From Lithobates sylvaticus (Eukaryota; Chordata; Amphibia; Anura; Ranidae), in contig CM053033.1 of the NCBI GenBank assembly GCA_028564925.1, positions 108,531,000-108,594,999 of the forward strand: a stretch of 64,000 nt of DNA, written 5' to 3'. Position numbers and translations under genes: made by a program. Under the pieces are notes generated by a model. It was not told the DNA's origin. It made no database searches and saw only the letters and a program-made list of their open reading frames with translations. Below, in pieces: positions 50,845 through 61,084 of this stretch (the stretch's first letter is position 1; every line of letters begins with the position of its first letter).

Positions 50845-53800
50845 GGCCATCCACATGATTTAAAAGAAAACATGATTCATCAGACCAGACCACCTTCTTC
50901 CATTGTTCTGTGATTCAGTTCTGATGAACTCCTTTCTTCTCTACATGTTTTAGTTCTAAGGATACCCATTGTTCTGAGGAGGGCAGCAAGACCATTGACA
51001 TTCCATATTCTATCCAAAGGGTTGGCCGCACCACCTACCTAAAGACTAAGCCCCCAAGCGCAGGAGATTGTGTTGTGAAAAAGGCAAGCTGGCAGAGGCA
51101 GTGTGTTGCTTTGGGCAATGTTCTGCTGTGAAACCTTAGATCCTGTGGATGTTACTTGACATGTGCCACCTACCTAAACATTGTTGCTGACCAATAACAC
51201 CCCTTCATAAAGTGTCCTCTTTCAGCAGGATAATTTGCCACTGCAAAAACGGGTGACAAATGATTTGAGGGACACAACAAAGGAGTTTGAGGTGTTGATT
51301 TGGCCTCCAAATTCTCCAGATCTCAATTTAATCGAACATCCGTAGGATCTGCTGATCTGCTAGAAAAACAAGTCCAATCCATGGAGGCCCCAGATACCAC
51401 AGTATACTTTCAGAGGTCTAGTGGAGTCCATGCCTCAATGGTTTAGGGCTGTTTTGGTAACCAAATGAGACCTCCTCAATATTAGGTGGGTGGTCCTAAA
51501 GTTATGGATGACAGGTGTATAATCTTATGGGAAGATTTTTGATGAATGGAATAATCTTGTGGTAGGGCCTCTTTGCTTAGATCCATTTGGCAATATACTG
51601 TATATACTGTGCAATCTAGGGGACTTACATCTCAGCTTCTCATCCAGGGTCCCGCGTGAAGTGACAGATAAAGCCTGGATAAATTCTGCAAACTCGATCC
51701 GTCCATCCTGCAAAAAGATAGTAAGGTAGTAAATCATGCTTCTGTCTCAGCAGATTTATATGTGCCCTGATCTACAATGCATTAAAGTGGTTCTAAAGTC
51801 TGGGTGCTTTTAACCCTAATGCATTCCCTGCATAAAGGTAAAAAAGCTCCACACCACCTGTCCACACCCTCCCTCCCCCCAAAGACTTACCTGACACCTC
51901 TTATGATCCAGCGCTGTCCCCGCTAGCACCCTCATTCTCCCCTCTTCCGGAATTCAAAGGCTTCACATTGGCTCTTGCTGCTGTCAGTCAAATCCTATGA
52001 GAAGGTAGCAGGTGGGGGGGGGGGGGGGGGGGGGTGGCCAAGCAGGAGCAGGGAGCTCTGGTGGGGACCAACAAAGTAGAGGTATGGAGCCAGCTGTGTG
52101 CAATATTGTTGTGCAAAGCAGGTTAGTATATTATGTTTTTATTTTAAAAAAACACTTTACTTTAAGGTGTTACTAAACCCAGGACCCTATATTCAATATA
52201 TCTGGTCTCCCACAGTACACATAACATGGAAATGCAATTATTTTAGTGAATATAAACTGCTAAATACCTTTTCTCATCAGTAGTAAGCTGGTTAAAGCTT
52301 GTAGAAGGAGTTTTCATTCTCCCAAGATTGTTCAATGAGAATGCAGGACCCCTGATCCTCTGTCTGGACAGTGCTGATTGGCCCTGTGCTGATCAAACGC
52401 ACTCTCCCAGAGCCCTTGGCTCTGTAAATATCAGGCTATTTTTTGGAGACAGCCTTTTTAAACAATGCAGAGGATTAACCTCTTAGGTTCCACAGTGAGT
52501 ATAACAAGCATGCTTTACTGCATATACAAAAGGAAAAGAAACACAGCGCCTCCTCTCACCCTGCACCTGGAAGTGACATCATCTCCGATCGCCCCTGGGT
52601 TTCCTGCTGTTCCCATAGGCTGTGAATGCTGGAATCTACCCGCACTAGCTGTCAGCTGCACTTCAGAGACACGGATATTTAGGAGAAAACCACCCCCGGA
52701 TTTTGCTGCAGGATTACTATCATGCTTGTATTTATGCTCCCTTTGTGAGTAGTTTCACTTTTGACTAATCATTAAATTGTTTAGCAATACTGCACTTAGA
52801 GGCGCTGTGTTTCTTTTCCTTTGTTGCATTGCAGAGTCTGCTTCTAGCTCTTCACCCTTAGGGTGCTTTCACACTGAAGCGTTTTTCAGGAGCTACAGCG
52901 CTAAAAATAGCGCCTGTATAGCTCCTGAAAAAAGCGGGTCCTTTAACTCCAGTGTGAAAGCCGGAGGGCTTTCACACTGGAGCGGTGCGCCAGCAGGACG
53001 GTAAAAAAAGTCCTGCTAGCAGCATCTTTGGAGCGGTGAAGGAGCGTTGTATTCACTGCTCCTACCCATTGAAATCAATGGGACACTGCGGGGATACCGT
53101 GGTAATACCGCCGGCAAAGCACCGCTGCAGCGGCGCTTTGTGGGGGGGTTTAACCCTTTTCCCAGCCGCTAGCGGGGGTTAAAACCACCCCGCTAGCGGC
53201 CGAATACCGTGGCTAAAACGACGGTAAAGCAGCGTTAAATTTAGCGCTGCTTTACCGCCCCCACCGCCGCAGTGTGAAACCGGCCTTAGTGCTGGTACAT
53301 GGATTTCTCTCTCTCTTCATCTTGGAGACTGTTGCTATGGACTTTGTCCCTCTTATTGAGTGACTTTTTTAACCACTTCAATACCCGCGTATAGTCATAT
53401 GACGCCCACAAGGTGGATCTACCATCCTGGGTGGGCGTCATATGACGTCCTCGGATTCCCGGCCGCCTGGGGGGCGCGCGCCCGCGGCATCGCTCGGGAC
53501 CCGGTGCGAGTGCCCGGCGGCCGCGATGTCCGCCGGGCACCCGCGATTGCCCGTTAAAACAACGGGACCGGGCGGGACCGTGGAGCTGTGTGTGTAAACA
53601 CACAGCTCATCGTCCTGTCAGCGGGGAGGAGACCGATCATGTGATCCCAGTACAGAGGAACACATGATCGGTCTCCTCCCCTTGAGTCCCCTCCCCCTAC
53701 AGTTAGAATCACTCCTATCAGGGAACACATTAACCCCTCCAGCGCCCCCTCTAGTGTTAACCCCTTCCCTGCCAGTCACATTTACACAGTAATCATTGCA

Positions 53801-56800
53801 ATTTTATAGCAACGATCGCTGTGTAAATGTGAATGGTTCCAAAAATGTGTCAAAAGTGTCCGAAGTGTCCGCCGCAATGTCGCAGTCACGAAAAAAAAAA
53901 ATCGCAGATCGCCGCCATTACTAGTAAAAAAAAAAAAAAAAAATTCAATAAATCTATCCCCTATTTTGTAGACGCTATAACTTTTGCGCAAACCGATCAA
54001 TATACGCTTATTGCGATTTTTTTTACCAAAAATATGTAGAAGAATACGTATCGGCCTAAACTGAGGAAAAAAATTGTTTTTTTAAAAAAAAAATGGTATA
54101 TTTATTATAGCAAAAAGTAAAAAATATTGTGTTTTTTTTCAAAATTGTCGCTCTTCTTTTGTTTATAGCGCAAAAAATTAAAACCGCAGGGGCGATCAAA
54201 TACCACCAAAAGAAAGCTCTATTTGTGGAAAAAAAAGGACGTCAATTTTGTTTGGGTGTAACGTCGCACGACCGCGCAATTGTTAGTTAAAGCGACGCAG
54301 TGCCGAATCGCAAAAAGTGCTCTGGTAAGGAAGGGTGTTTAAAAGCCCTGTATTGAAGTGGTTAAAGTGAAGTTCCACCCAAAAAACTAAAAGTTATTAA
54401 TGTGCTTAAAAAAAAATAAAGGAAGGGAGATCGCCTCTCCCCCTCACTCTTGTCAATCATCTGGGACATGTGACCAGTCCCAGATGATTGCACGGCCAGT
54501 GACGGAGGGGGGGGGGGGGGGGAGCGGGGCTTCGATCCACCGCATCGTTGGACCTTAGGACAGGTAAATGTCCAATTATTAAAAGTCAGCAGCTGCAGTA
54601 TTTGTAGCTGCTGACTTTTAATTTTTTTTTTTTTTTAAGTGGGAACCTCGCTTTAATCACATTTATTTGATCTGTGTAAACCGCCAGGGTCTCTCCTCAA
54701 ACGAGTGCTGAGTTTATTTTTTGTCTGTTTTTACTGCATATACAGACTGATTTTACTGTTGTGTGTTTAACCACTAGCCGACCAGCTGCCATCGTTATAC
54801 GGCGGCAGGTTGGCTCTCCTGGGCAAATCGCCGTAGCTATATGGTGGCCCTTTAAATAGCCTTAGCAGAGCGCGTGCCCGCCGAGTGACATGAAAATCAA
54901 TGCACGTGCCCGGCGGACGCGATCGCTCATGAGAGAGACAGAATGGGGGATCTGTCAATGTAAACAGACAGATCCCCATTCTGTCAGGGAGAGGAGAGAG
55001 ATCTGCTGTTTCTAGCGATTATAAATAGCAATGTCTCTACTCCCAGTCACTACACTCCCCCCACAGTTAGAAACACCTCCCTAGGACCCCCTTAACACCT
55101 TCCCTGCCAGTGACATTTAAACAGTAATCAGTGGCTATTTTTAGCTCTGATCGCTGTATAAATGTCAGTGGTCCCAAAAAAATTGCAAAAGTGCCCGATA
55201 TGTCCGCCTTAAACCCACAAAAAAAAAACGCAGATCGCCGTTATTACTAGTAAAAAAAATCCTCTATTTTGTAAACGTTCTAACTTTTGCGTAACCCAAT
55301 CAATATACAGTTATTGCGATCTTTTTTTGCAAAAATATGTAGAAGAATACATATTGGCCTAAACTGATGATTACATTTGTTTTGTTTTTTAAAAATTGGG
55401 GATATTTATCATAGCAAAAAGTAAAAAATACTGTTTTTTTTTTTTTTAATTTATGCTTTTTTTTGTTTATAGCAAAAAAAAAAAAAAAAAAAAACGTAGA
55501 GGTGATCAAATACCACCAAAAGAAAGCTCTAAGTGTGAGGAAAAAAGTACGTCAATTTTGTTTGGATACAACTTCACGTGGCCGTGCAATTGTCAGTTAA
55601 AACGATGTAGTGCCATATCGCAAAAAATGGCCTGGTCCTTAAGAGGGCAAATCCTTCCAGGGCTAAAGTGGTTAAAGGGGTTGTAAAGTCTAAAAGTTTC
55701 TTTACCTTAATGCATTCCTTGCATTAAGGTAAAGAATGTTTAGGTGTGAGCATCGCCCCCTCAGCCCCCCTTTACTTACCTGACACCTTGATCAATCAAG
55801 CGCCGTCCACATCTGCAGATCTTTTCTCCCCTATCTTCCGGGTCTCGCTGGCTTTGCTCGGGCACCGGGAGTCATTGGCTCCCAGTGCTGTCAATCAAAG
55901 CCAGTGATGAGGAAGCGAGGGGGCTGGGCCGAGTCCCGCTGTATATGTCAAGGGACGCAGCAGAGGGACTTGCGTGCGAGCACGCACGAGTGCCCCCATG
56001 GGAAGCGGCTTCCAATGGGGGCACTGGCCAGAGAGGAGGGGCCACGAGCGCCAGCGGGGGACACGAAAAGAGGAGGTTCCCGCCCGCTCAGTGCAATTCC
56101 ATTGCACAGAGTAGGTAAGTATAGACATGTTTGTTATTTTTTGATATTCACCTTCACAACCCCTTTATTAACACTTTAATATCACTTTGCTTGAATATTT
56201 CTAATGGATCATTCTATTATAGCTGGATGCTGATGAACTCAATCATCCATGTTTTTCCTATATTGCTCCTGTAATCCAGCCAGGAGATTTCTGCGTTGGA
56301 ATTCCTGTCTCTACCCCTTGCTAAAGCCAAGTGTAAAAGTCTCCCTCTTCCTGCTGAACTTTCCTCAATATATAGTTAAAGGAGACATGAAATGTAGTAG
56401 TGCATCCCTCGTTATAATGAGTGTGGCAGGTGGGCGGGGCTGGGAAATCTGATGCAGAAATGCCCTGAGAAATATAGGAACTAGTGAGAGCAACCCATTA
56501 AAGAGTACCAGTCTTTACAAACCACAGGGGACAAATTCACAAGCATGCATATGCTGGAACCAGCGCATATAACATGTATTACTGCATGTTTTTACAGGCC
56601 TCAAATCTACGTTGTTGCGTGTCTTTATGTGCAATAGACATAGCACATGTAACCAGCACAATGTTAACTCTCTTAAGGTCAGCTTCCTTTGTATACACGC
56701 ATCTGGGACTTTATTGCCCCCCTATTCCAAGCAGAAGGAGGGACACAGAGACTGTGCTTAAGTACAAAGACGTGACTGGTTCTCTTTATTCTTTACACTA

Positions 56801-58876
56801 TCCCAATCATTAAGATCCGTGGCTTTACCTGAGAAAGTCGCATGATTCGCTTTGAACATACCATAACGATCACTGTACAGAAACAGCAAATTAAAACACG
56901 AAGATTGTAATCATTGCACCTACACACAACAAGCAAAGTAAATCTGTGCTGTCTGTGCCGTGAGTAAATAAACCACTTATACCTAAATTAATAAGGGTAA
57001 ATGAATCATAATGCGCGCCGCATACTTGTTCTTGCTGTAACTACCATCGCAATATATTTTGTAATAAATTAGGAATTAAAAGTGTAATTGGCTGAAGGGC
57101 TCTGGAGAGCCCTGGGTGCAGCAGAAGACATTAAGTATAATTGTAAGATTTTCTACGCATTCTCCAAGGAATTTAGTCATAATAAGTGAAAATACAGTAA
57201 CGTACTTGCTGTAAAAAGATACAGCTCTGGGGACAGCGGCCTGAGCACAAAGGTCAGGAGAAAAGTGCCAATATCAAATATTCAGCTATGGTAAAACTGC
57301 ACCATTAAAGTGATTAAACTTCAGACATGAATTATGCACAAAGCATATCCCTCTATAGTGTGTACTTGTACCATTCCAGAGCACTAAGTGTATTTTCTGT
57401 CTGCTGCCTCATTACACAGCTATCAGCATGAATCACTTCTGGCAAGTTTTCCTGACACCAAGAAAAAAAAAAAGGTGACAGGGGAGGGACCTCCAGCACA
57501 CAGCCTGTGATTGGCAACCTCAGCTCTGATCTGTGCTGTGTGAAGGGGGGTGTCCCTTCCCTCCAATTAGCTCTAAGAGCTCTCCTCACTGGGCTCTGCA
57601 GAGTATAATTTAAGCTCTCCACCCTTTTTTCTGACAGCTCAGACAAGCTTTATAAATTTTGCACTTTGGATGTAGAGAAGAGAAGACTGTAGAAAAACAG
57701 GTACAACTTATGTAGGATTTGTTTCATCTCTGGGGATCACCTGAAGCCAATCACTTCACTGGGTATATGGAAGGATTTACATCTACTTATAAACTCTTAT
57801 TTTCCTCATATTTCTCTCCTTACAGGTTTCCTTTGATATCAAGGTTTTGCTTCAGTTTTATTTTAATTTTATACCGACAGGTTGCCAATCTTTGTTTTAT
57901 AAATGAGCTTCTACTACATAAAAAAAGGTTTCCATAGCACTAAAGAGAGAGCGTAGTATAAGCAGTTCCCTATCAGGCAGACTGTCTCTCACTGAAAGTT
58001 TAACACTGAACTGTGGGATAAGAAAATATTGTACAAGAGGCATGTGTACTCCCCCTGATGGGTGTGCTTTCTATTTCTTCTGTGCAATAATCCAGTGCGA
58101 TACTTTGCTTCTGTGCAGGAGCTCCTGTAATGAAGACTGGTCACTGCTGCTCCCTCTCCTTGTGCATGGGGACTGATCTTGTCTCCGCCCCTCCTGTAGT
58201 TATGTGCAGGCAGCCTGTAGTGGGTGGGGCCTGCTGGGTCCCTTCCACAGCTCTGTTCCCTGCCACGGCTATACGCAACAGTGATAATATCACTGCTACT
58301 TTTACCGCTAAGATAATATTGTTAATACAAGGATTTATATATTTTATGGCTACTAAGGAATATATTTAAATAAATGTTTTTGTGCCTGGAGTTGTGCAGC
58401 TTTAAGTCGTTCCCTTGTGTAAATTTTAGCTTGAGCTATTGAGCTATGTAAAACAGGCATTTCACAACAAAAGGGAGCAAGGAAACATGAAAGGAAGCTG
58501 GAAGCACCATCCCCTGGCTACCTGTTAAAAAAAATCATATGCAATATTTATTGGCTTTCCCTGCGAGTACTTCCCACTAAGCCCTGTCGCCTCACACTAT
58601 TGGCTCATGGCTATGATGAGCCACACTGGTCTACAGGAATGTGCAGGAGGTATGAAAATGTGGGTTTTGCTGTCACAATGGCCCAGCATTCAAGTGAAAA
58701 GTGCCCTGCATAGTATATAGAGAATACATTTACTTACTTTGTTCTCATCAAAAACATTGAAGACAAATGTGGCAAATTTAGTTGGGTCTCCAAAGGGGAA
58801 GAACTGTTTGTAGATCTTCTGGAAACCGGCAGCATCCAACTGGCCACTGGGACAATCTTTGATGAAGCCTTTATAC
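44298..58876 (-). CDS. NCS1: Neuronal calcium sensor 1 (frequenin), C-terminal five exons
   Basis: NCS1 is a 190-residue N-myristoylated EF-hand protein of the recoverin/NCS family. It binds calcium in EF2-EF4 and regulates phosphatidylinositol 4-kinase beta, receptors and exocytosis at membranes and in the cytosol. Five minus-strand exons join in frame from [12 protein letters not shown] to the end SLYDGLV and a TAG stop. EF-hand loops seen: [24 protein letters not shown] and [14 protein letters not shown]1, inactive in the family, carries the typical KDCPSG sequence. All splice sites are AG/GT. Compared with the human protein as I remember it, the differences are conservative (Ser to Ala in EF2, Ala to Ser in EF4). 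The first coding exon(s), with the MGKSNSKLKP myristoylation site, are not in the window, so the promoter and 5' end lie beyond 64 kb or were missed. It faces the hemicentin gene tail to tail. Confidence 0.95.
44784..44806. repeat. Poly-G tract
   Basis: About 22 consecutive G interrupted only at the borders, between the last two NCS1 coding exons. Confidence 0.9.
45360..45640. mobile_element. MITE of the 'gcctggttcacac' family
   Basis: Ends GGGCCTGGTTCACACC and GGTGTGAACCAAGCCT are inverted repeats. Inside an NCS1 intron. Confidence 0.75.
45692..45769 (-). CDS. NCS1: NCS1 exon: EF3-EF4 linker
   Basis: Minus strand. Acceptor tttttttcag, donor GTAAGA. 26 codons, phase 0 on both sides: [16 protein letters not shown], then [10 protein letters not shown], which opens the EF4 loop. 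Confidence 0.95.
45954..46325. mobile_element. hAT-like element with internal minisatellite
   Basis: Right end 'catggtttggggacccctg' and left end 'catggggttttcaaac' form diverged inverted repeats. Both ends contain 'gggccag'. ctttag occurs on both flanks (possible 8-bp duplication). Inside, a ~33-bp unit ('cattgggaggaattgtgtcc') repeats about five to six times at 46076-46240. Confidence 0.65.
46831..46877. repeat. CATA/TA microsatellite
   Basis: Run of catacata followed by tatata in an NCS1 intron. Confidence 0.9.
46958..47046 (-). CDS. NCS1: NCS1 exon: EF3 loop
   Basis: Minus strand. Acceptor ccttaatttag, donor GTAAGT. Two bases finish the Trp codon, then [18 protein letters not shown] and [11 protein letters not shown]. 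The 12-residue EF3 loop [12 protein letters not shown] is intact. Confidence 0.95.
47047..48191. other. NCS1 intron, no gene recognised
   Basis: A T-rich run at 47428-47443 and a short direct duplication 'aaatgatttttaatttac' at 47869-47905. No clear mobile-element ends. Confidence 0.4.
48803..50130 (+). mobile_element. L1/Tx1-clade LINE 3' end, recent, with 14-bp target duplication
   Basis: aaagagccaatcga occurs at 48789-48802 and 50131-50144. An open frame of 325 codons (48825-49802) encodes the ORF2 C-terminal region, with the Cys-His knuckle [20 protein letters not shown], then [20 protein letters not shown]. It is followed by a very G-rich 3' UTR, AATAAAG and a poly-A tail. Strongly 5'-truncated, so not able to move, but with no inactivating change in the remaining frame: a young copy. 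Confidence 0.9.
49806..49871. repeat. Poly-G tract in L1 3' UTR
   Basis: About 65 bases that are almost all G, directly after the ORF2 stop. A potential G-quadruplex; run length is likely unreliable in assembly. Confidence 0.9.
50476..50800 (+). mobile_element. Hammerhead-bearing insertion in the mariner
   Basis: Starts after 'cacagaacaatgg' of the mariner and includes core site 9 plus 'aataaatgttatctttggtaatgcacaaggtcggtgcgccc', a terminal word type of ribozyme-bearing frog retroelements. A related 'tcctttcttctctacatgtttt' recurs at 50931. Ends approximate. Confidence 0.45.
50515..50554 (+). ncRNA. Hammerhead-like core, site 9 (well preserved)
   Basis: GGCT, CGGAGGA (one change from CUGANGA), A, stem II GAGAG-TTCT-CCCTC (four of five pairs), GAAAC, GCGTA with allowed triplet GTA, AGCC pairing perfectly with GGCT and extendable by two G-T pairs. 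Confidence 0.5.
50812..50840. repeat. AC microsatellite
   Basis: Uninterrupted acacac run within the mariner element. Confidence 0.95.
51629..51707 (-). CDS. NCS1: NCS1 exon: EF2 loop
   Basis: Minus strand. Acceptor ctttttgcag, donor GTAAGT. Encodes [19 protein letters not shown] and DEKLR, then the first base of a Trp codon. The EF2 loop is completed across the splice from DENK. Confidence 0.94.
51785..52157. mobile_element. Harbinger-like MITE (TTA family), with poly-G tract
   Basis: Starts after TTA with AAGTGGTTCTAAAG and ends near AAACACTT. Same family as 6626 and 55675. Contains a run of about 20 G at 52014-52034. Confidence 0.55.
52527..52826. mobile_element. Inverted-end repeat 'acaaaggaaaagaaacacagcgcctc'
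   Basis: aaaggaaaagaaacacagcg at the left is inverted at the right as cgctgtgtttcttttccttt. About 300 bp. No hammerhead core found inside. Confidence 0.6.
52857..53288. mobile_element. MITE of the 'gctttcacact' family
   Basis: Ends AGGGTGCTTTCACACT and AGTGTGAAACCGGCCT are inverted repeats. GC-rich interior with many short palindromes ('gccgctagcggg'). Confidence 0.75.
53373..54361. mobile_element. TTAA-flanked MITE (piggyBac-like signature), 989 bp
   Basis: TTAA at 53369-53372 and 54362-54365. Perfect ends CCACTTCAATAC and GTATTGAAGTGG. Contains 'accaccaaaagaaagctct' shared with the other copies. Confidence 0.85.
54363..54655. mobile_element. MITE with AAGTGAAGTTCCACC ends, abutting the previous one
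   Basis: Left AAAGTGAAGTTCCACC and right GTGGGAACCTCGCTTT are inverted repeats flanked by TTA/TAA. Contains a perfect 17-bp hairpin at 54578-54622. Its left edge shares the TTAA of the neighbouring MITE. Confidence 0.7.
54771..55671. mobile_element. TTAA-flanked MITE, 901 bp
   Basis: TTAA at 54767-54770 and 55672-55675. Begins CCACTAGCCG and ends GGCTAAAGTGG. Same interior words as the copy at 53373. Confidence 0.8.
55675..56164. mobile_element. Harbinger-like MITE (TTA family)
   Basis: Begins AAGGGGTTGTAAAG and ends CTTCACAACCCCTT, inverted repeats flanked by TTA. It starts in the TTAA of the preceding MITE. Confidence 0.8.
56165..58737. other. NCS1 intron, no gene recognised
   Basis: Mostly AT-rich. 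57460-57640 and 58120-58290 look like GC-richer interspersed repeats of unknown class. No exon of another gene recognised on either strand. Confidence 0.4.
58738..58876 (-). CDS. NCS1: NCS1 exon: EF1 region to start of EF2 loop
   Basis: Minus strand. Acceptor ttctttctgcag just right of 58876, donor GTAAGT just left of 58738. The first base completes a Trp codon, followed by [18 protein letters not shown], then [17 protein letters not shown], ending DENK inside the EF2 calcium loop. 46 full codons. Confidence 0.95.
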
Positions 58877-60460
58877 CTGCAGAAAGAAGACAGGTCCGTT
58901 ACAGGAGCTCAGAAAAAGACACTAAGGCAAGCTTTTCCCAACAGACTCATCACATATGGCCAGAAGACGATGGACTTGCAGTACATACAGAACTGGTGGG
59001 TTATAACCAGGACAACTTGGGTGGTAAATGAAGGCCTACATGTCAAAAGCATTCACGTTTAAGGTGATTGATAAAAAGTTAAAGTATGCTTTCAAGCTGG
59101 AGCACTCTTGAAATGATTATATTTAATTTATGATTTTTCTTTGTGGCTTTAGGAGAACATTGTAAAAAGGACACATATCCGAAAAGCGCACCCAAGCCTA
59201 AAAAAGAATATCAGCAGACACAATACTGACGTTATAGTCCATGACAGGTAATATTAGACTTATTATAGATAAATTGAGACCATTATTGATTTTGACGGCC
59301 TTCATGGTCAACCAGTTGCCAGCCAGAAGAACGTGTCACATGTAAAATACATTCAGGAATCTTTACACGAGCGGCCAGTGGGGGAATAAAAACAGGTGGC
59401 TGAGCTGGAGTTTTACCACCTCAAATTCCCGAATTCTAACATTACAGCCTGACAGGGCTGTATACATGCCACTGCCGTGATGCTTTGTAATTGTAAAAAA
59501 TTGATTGGCTCAGCCCTCTGGTCACTGTGTTCTCTCCTCCTATCTGCATGTCCCTTGTCAGTACCTGTGCATGTAGCAGAGCCCATCTGGCCTCAAAAAA
59601 GGCACTGTATAGGGGATTGCAAAAAGATAAAACCAAGCCAAATCAGGTACTTACACTTGCATTTAAAAACACATTACATTTTTTAATGAATATATAACTG
59701 CATTGTTTTTTGTAAATGCTTTAAGCATACCTCCCAACATTTTGAGATGGGAATGAGGGACAACTATCAGCAAAAGTATGCAGGCATAGGACACACCCCT
59801 TGCCACGCCCCCTTAAAGAAGAATTGTACAAAAAACAAGATTTGGTAAACCCACAAGTGCTTTTTTTTTTACCACCACTACTTTTCCGTTATATTGGCTT
59901 TTGAAATTTACAAATGCAGCCATTTAGAAATCAGATGAAAGGTTTAGTATTGGAAAACACTTAAAAAGTGCATTTTATATACATCTATATGGATCAGACC
60001 AAAATGAGGGACAAATGAGGAGGAATGAGGGACAAATGAGGAGGAATGAGGGACAGAGGGACAGAGGGACATTGCTCCAAATCAGGGACAGATGGGAGCT
60101 ATGGCTTTAAGGATAATGGAGGACCTCAGCAAAGTCGCAGCGTTTCATGGTTGATAACTGCAGTTGAGCGATTCATTCATGTATAGCCAAAAACTGCCTT
60201 TAATTAAGCCGGCACAGCAGCAATTAATGACAATTTTTATTTTTTAATGTGACCCCATCATTCATATCCGCTTTTATTGCAAAGGTGCACTTGAACAGCG
60301 ATCTCTTGATTTTAGCTGGCTGCTGATGGTCCACATCTCCTCTGCAGGTATTCTAAATCAGAACCAGTAACAGGTTTATTGCACCTCCTAGTGAATATTT
60401 CTACTACCATCCCCATTTTAGGATGGTATTAAACACAAGTCATAGTGTCAACCTCTAGCC
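58877..60460. other. NCS1 intron, no upstream exon found
   Basis: The missing NCS1 exon(s) for MGKSNSKLKP... and TEKEVQQW were searched for by eye on the minus strand and not found. 59730-60110 is a repeat beginning 'catacctcccaacattttga', with a small tandem run 'gaatgagggacaaatgagga' at 59999-60070. Confidence 0.45.
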
Positions 60461-61075
60461 CTTGTTTTTTATATTTGTTTATTGATTTTTCCAAACAAAA
60501 CAATACAGGACATTACATATACGTATGTACATTAACATCTTGTAACCATTGTCATCATACATGTATTTTGTGATTAATCGTCATTTTTAGAAAACAACTT
60601 TAGCCAAACAATGGTTGCTTCTTGTGGCCATAGGTCTTTATTCCCACATTCCTCAACGGAGGAATAAACTGTTATCTGAAAATTCAATCAGAGTACTGGT
60701 TGTGGGCCACGCAGGGTTCACTTGGCATTTCACCTTCTGTAATTCCCTTAGTCCTGCACACATCATACACAACAATCATACCCATTCCCATCCATCCATC
60801 CATTCTCCCAGCCGAACGGTCAGCTGGGAGGCACTCCTCCCACACCCCCCTCTCTTAATTTTTCGAGCAGATATTATGATCCCACTGTTCACCACTAGAG
60901 TATTAATGCACCACAGTCTTCCCATGCATAGCATGGGGGGATGAGACCACCTACTGTTGAGATAGTGGGGTATCTTTCCAGAAAGAGTCCTCAATATCAA
61001 GCCAAGGCTGCCAGATCTTGTTAAACTTTTTTAAGCAGGCCCTTCCCTTGAGTTTAAAGATTGGTAAAACCTTAT
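60461..61075 (-). mobile_element. L1/Tx1-like LINE 3' end
   Basis: Minus strand encodes INKVLPIFKLKGRACLKKFN, then KIWQPWLDIEDSFWKDT, the ORF2 C-terminal tail also seen at 31440 and 49700. The 3' UTR ends near 'gttttgtttggaaaaatcaa' (minus strand). Confidence 0.7.
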
Positions 61076-61084
61076 TAATCATAC

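Larger units (their letters stand above)
48192..51517. mobile_element. Mariner-family element carrying nested insertions
   Basis: TA at 48190-48191 and 51518-51519. The ends CACCGATCAGCCATAA and the inverse of 'agttatggatgacaggtg' are diverged inverted repeats. Transposase remnants lie around 50262-50475 and 50840-51470 (e.g. 'tggcctccaaattctccaga'). Part of the internal sequence is present as an inverted duplicate ('ctgaatcacagaacaatgg' at 50459 and its reverse complement at 50895-50913). Confidence 0.7.
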
